From contig NW_015438385.1 of NCBI RefSeq assembly GCF_001293395.1, forward strand, positions 1 to 64,000: 64,000 nucleotides of DNA, written 5' to 3'. The translations under genes and the position numbers were made by a program. This document shows positions 63,473-64,000 of the stretch, in pieces. Source of the DNA: Leptomonas pyrrhocoris (taxonomy: Eukaryota; Euglenozoa; Kinetoplastea; Trypanosomatida; Trypanosomatidae). Numbering within the stretch: position 1 is the stretch's first letter; each line of letters begins with the position of its first letter. The notes beneath the pieces are model-generated. The model saw only the letters and a program-made list of their open reading frames with translations. It did no database searches and was not told the DNA's origin.

Positions 63473-64000
63473 CGTGTCGGCGCAACGATCCTCTGCGGGT
63501 TTGAACACGTTGGGAGTGAAAAGAAGCTTTTAAAGAGAGAAATGGAGAGAGAATTAAGCGTAAAGCACGAGCAGGTGGGATGAGGAACCGATAAGAAGCA
63601 GATCTGAGATAACACAAGAAGATTGGAAGGGACAGAGGAAGCGATGATGATGGTGTGTGACAGAGAAAAAAGGCCTTGAGAACACCCTGAAACGCAGAGA
63701 CACTTTGGCAGGAGAGCATCTTCGTGTACATCCGACGGCACGGTGATTAATTCTTCCGCAGAATAGATGCTCACCAAATCCAGCTGCCAAAAAAAAAGGC
63801 ACATTGGGCGTAGGCACTAATGGCAACCGCTTGAACATCAGAAACAACACCACATGCTGCATGCCCTTCTAATAGTTCCCTTGCTTTGAGTTGATGCGGC
63901 CGTCAGGTCAATGATGGAAGCCACCTGCATTACAGTTTTAGATAAACAAAATGTGTCTTACCAGTCTCTTCTCTGCCCTTTAGGTTTGACGCGTGCAGCG
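63473..64000. other. Right end of the window, upstream spacer
   Basis: About 530 bases; the splice signal of the small membrane protein lies at the left. No other gene is seen. Confidence 0.5.
63527..63553 (-). promoter_or_regulatory. Trans-splice acceptor of the small membrane protein
   Basis: On the minus strand, TTCTCTCTCCATTTCTCTC followed by TTTAAAAG; the AG is about 55 bases before the ATG at 63,472. Confidence 0.6.

Noticed and set aside
1-64000. CRISPR arrays, bacterial operons, tRNA or rRNA genes, transposons
   Set aside because: No direct-repeat/spacer pattern, cloverleaf, reverse transcriptase or transposase motif was seen on either strand.

Overview
This window is nuclear DNA of a trypanosomatid (Kinetoplastea). 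The evidence is long runs of intronless genes on one strand, polypyrimidine tracts followed by AG just upstream of start codons (trans-splice acceptors), GC-rich coding regions separated by long one-sided purine/pyrimidine spacers, and kinetoplastid-type genes such as a membrane-anchored P1/S1 (3'-nucleotidase/nuclease) protein. I cannot name the genus.

Layout. Nearly all genes lie on the minus strand, so transcription runs right to left. From the left there are an M1-metallopeptidase-like gene with an apparent frameshift, a Fes1/HspBP1-like Hsp70 cofactor, an ARF GTPase, a phospholipid N-methyltransferase, a P1/S1 nuclease and a SNF2 helicase. Next come a divergent member of an uncharacterised gene family (16.1-17.1 kb) and a cluster of HAD phosphatases of the 4-nitrophenylphosphatase/phosphoglycolate phosphatase type (17.8-22.0 kb). 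From 22.0 to 26.66 kb the polarity flips: two genes, one family member and one phosphatase, lie on the plus strand. After a 254-base gap all genes are on the minus strand again to the right end. That stretch is dominated by an array of small paralogous proteins (27.8-61.1 kb), and a 59-residue single-pass membrane protein follows at 63.3 kb.

The main discovery is the array. Seventeen copies (15 apparently intact on the minus strand, one intact on the plus strand, one decayed) share a domain that I do not recognise. Its signature is an A-[LI]-P-x block, then G-N-V-[VI], an E/W-rich helix, GG[CFY] followed by hydrophobic residues, a Y-[FY] pair and a terminal VYGxxxY. Three copies at the right, upstream end carry one N-terminal membrane segment and long low-complexity inserts. 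The others are short and look soluble.

The second discovery is structural. The third phosphatase copy (minus strand, ending at about 22,026) lacks its start and first codons. A matching start, M-A-Q-R-F-T-P-A against M-P-Q-R-V-T-P-A in the sister copy, lies on the opposite strand at 26,635-26,660, at the far edge of the plus-strand block. The two pieces meet within one codon. Turning the block around rebuilds the gene, puts its two edge (AT)n tracts side by side, restores an A-B-A-B phosphatase order and places the family member next to its closest relatives. The block is therefore either a recent inversion or an assembly inversion. A 583-bp segment identical to the first phosphatase copy ends at the same breakpoint.

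Spacers are long (0.4-2.6 kb). They hold microsatellites and splice signals, but I saw no tRNA, rRNA, CRISPR array or transposon in them.
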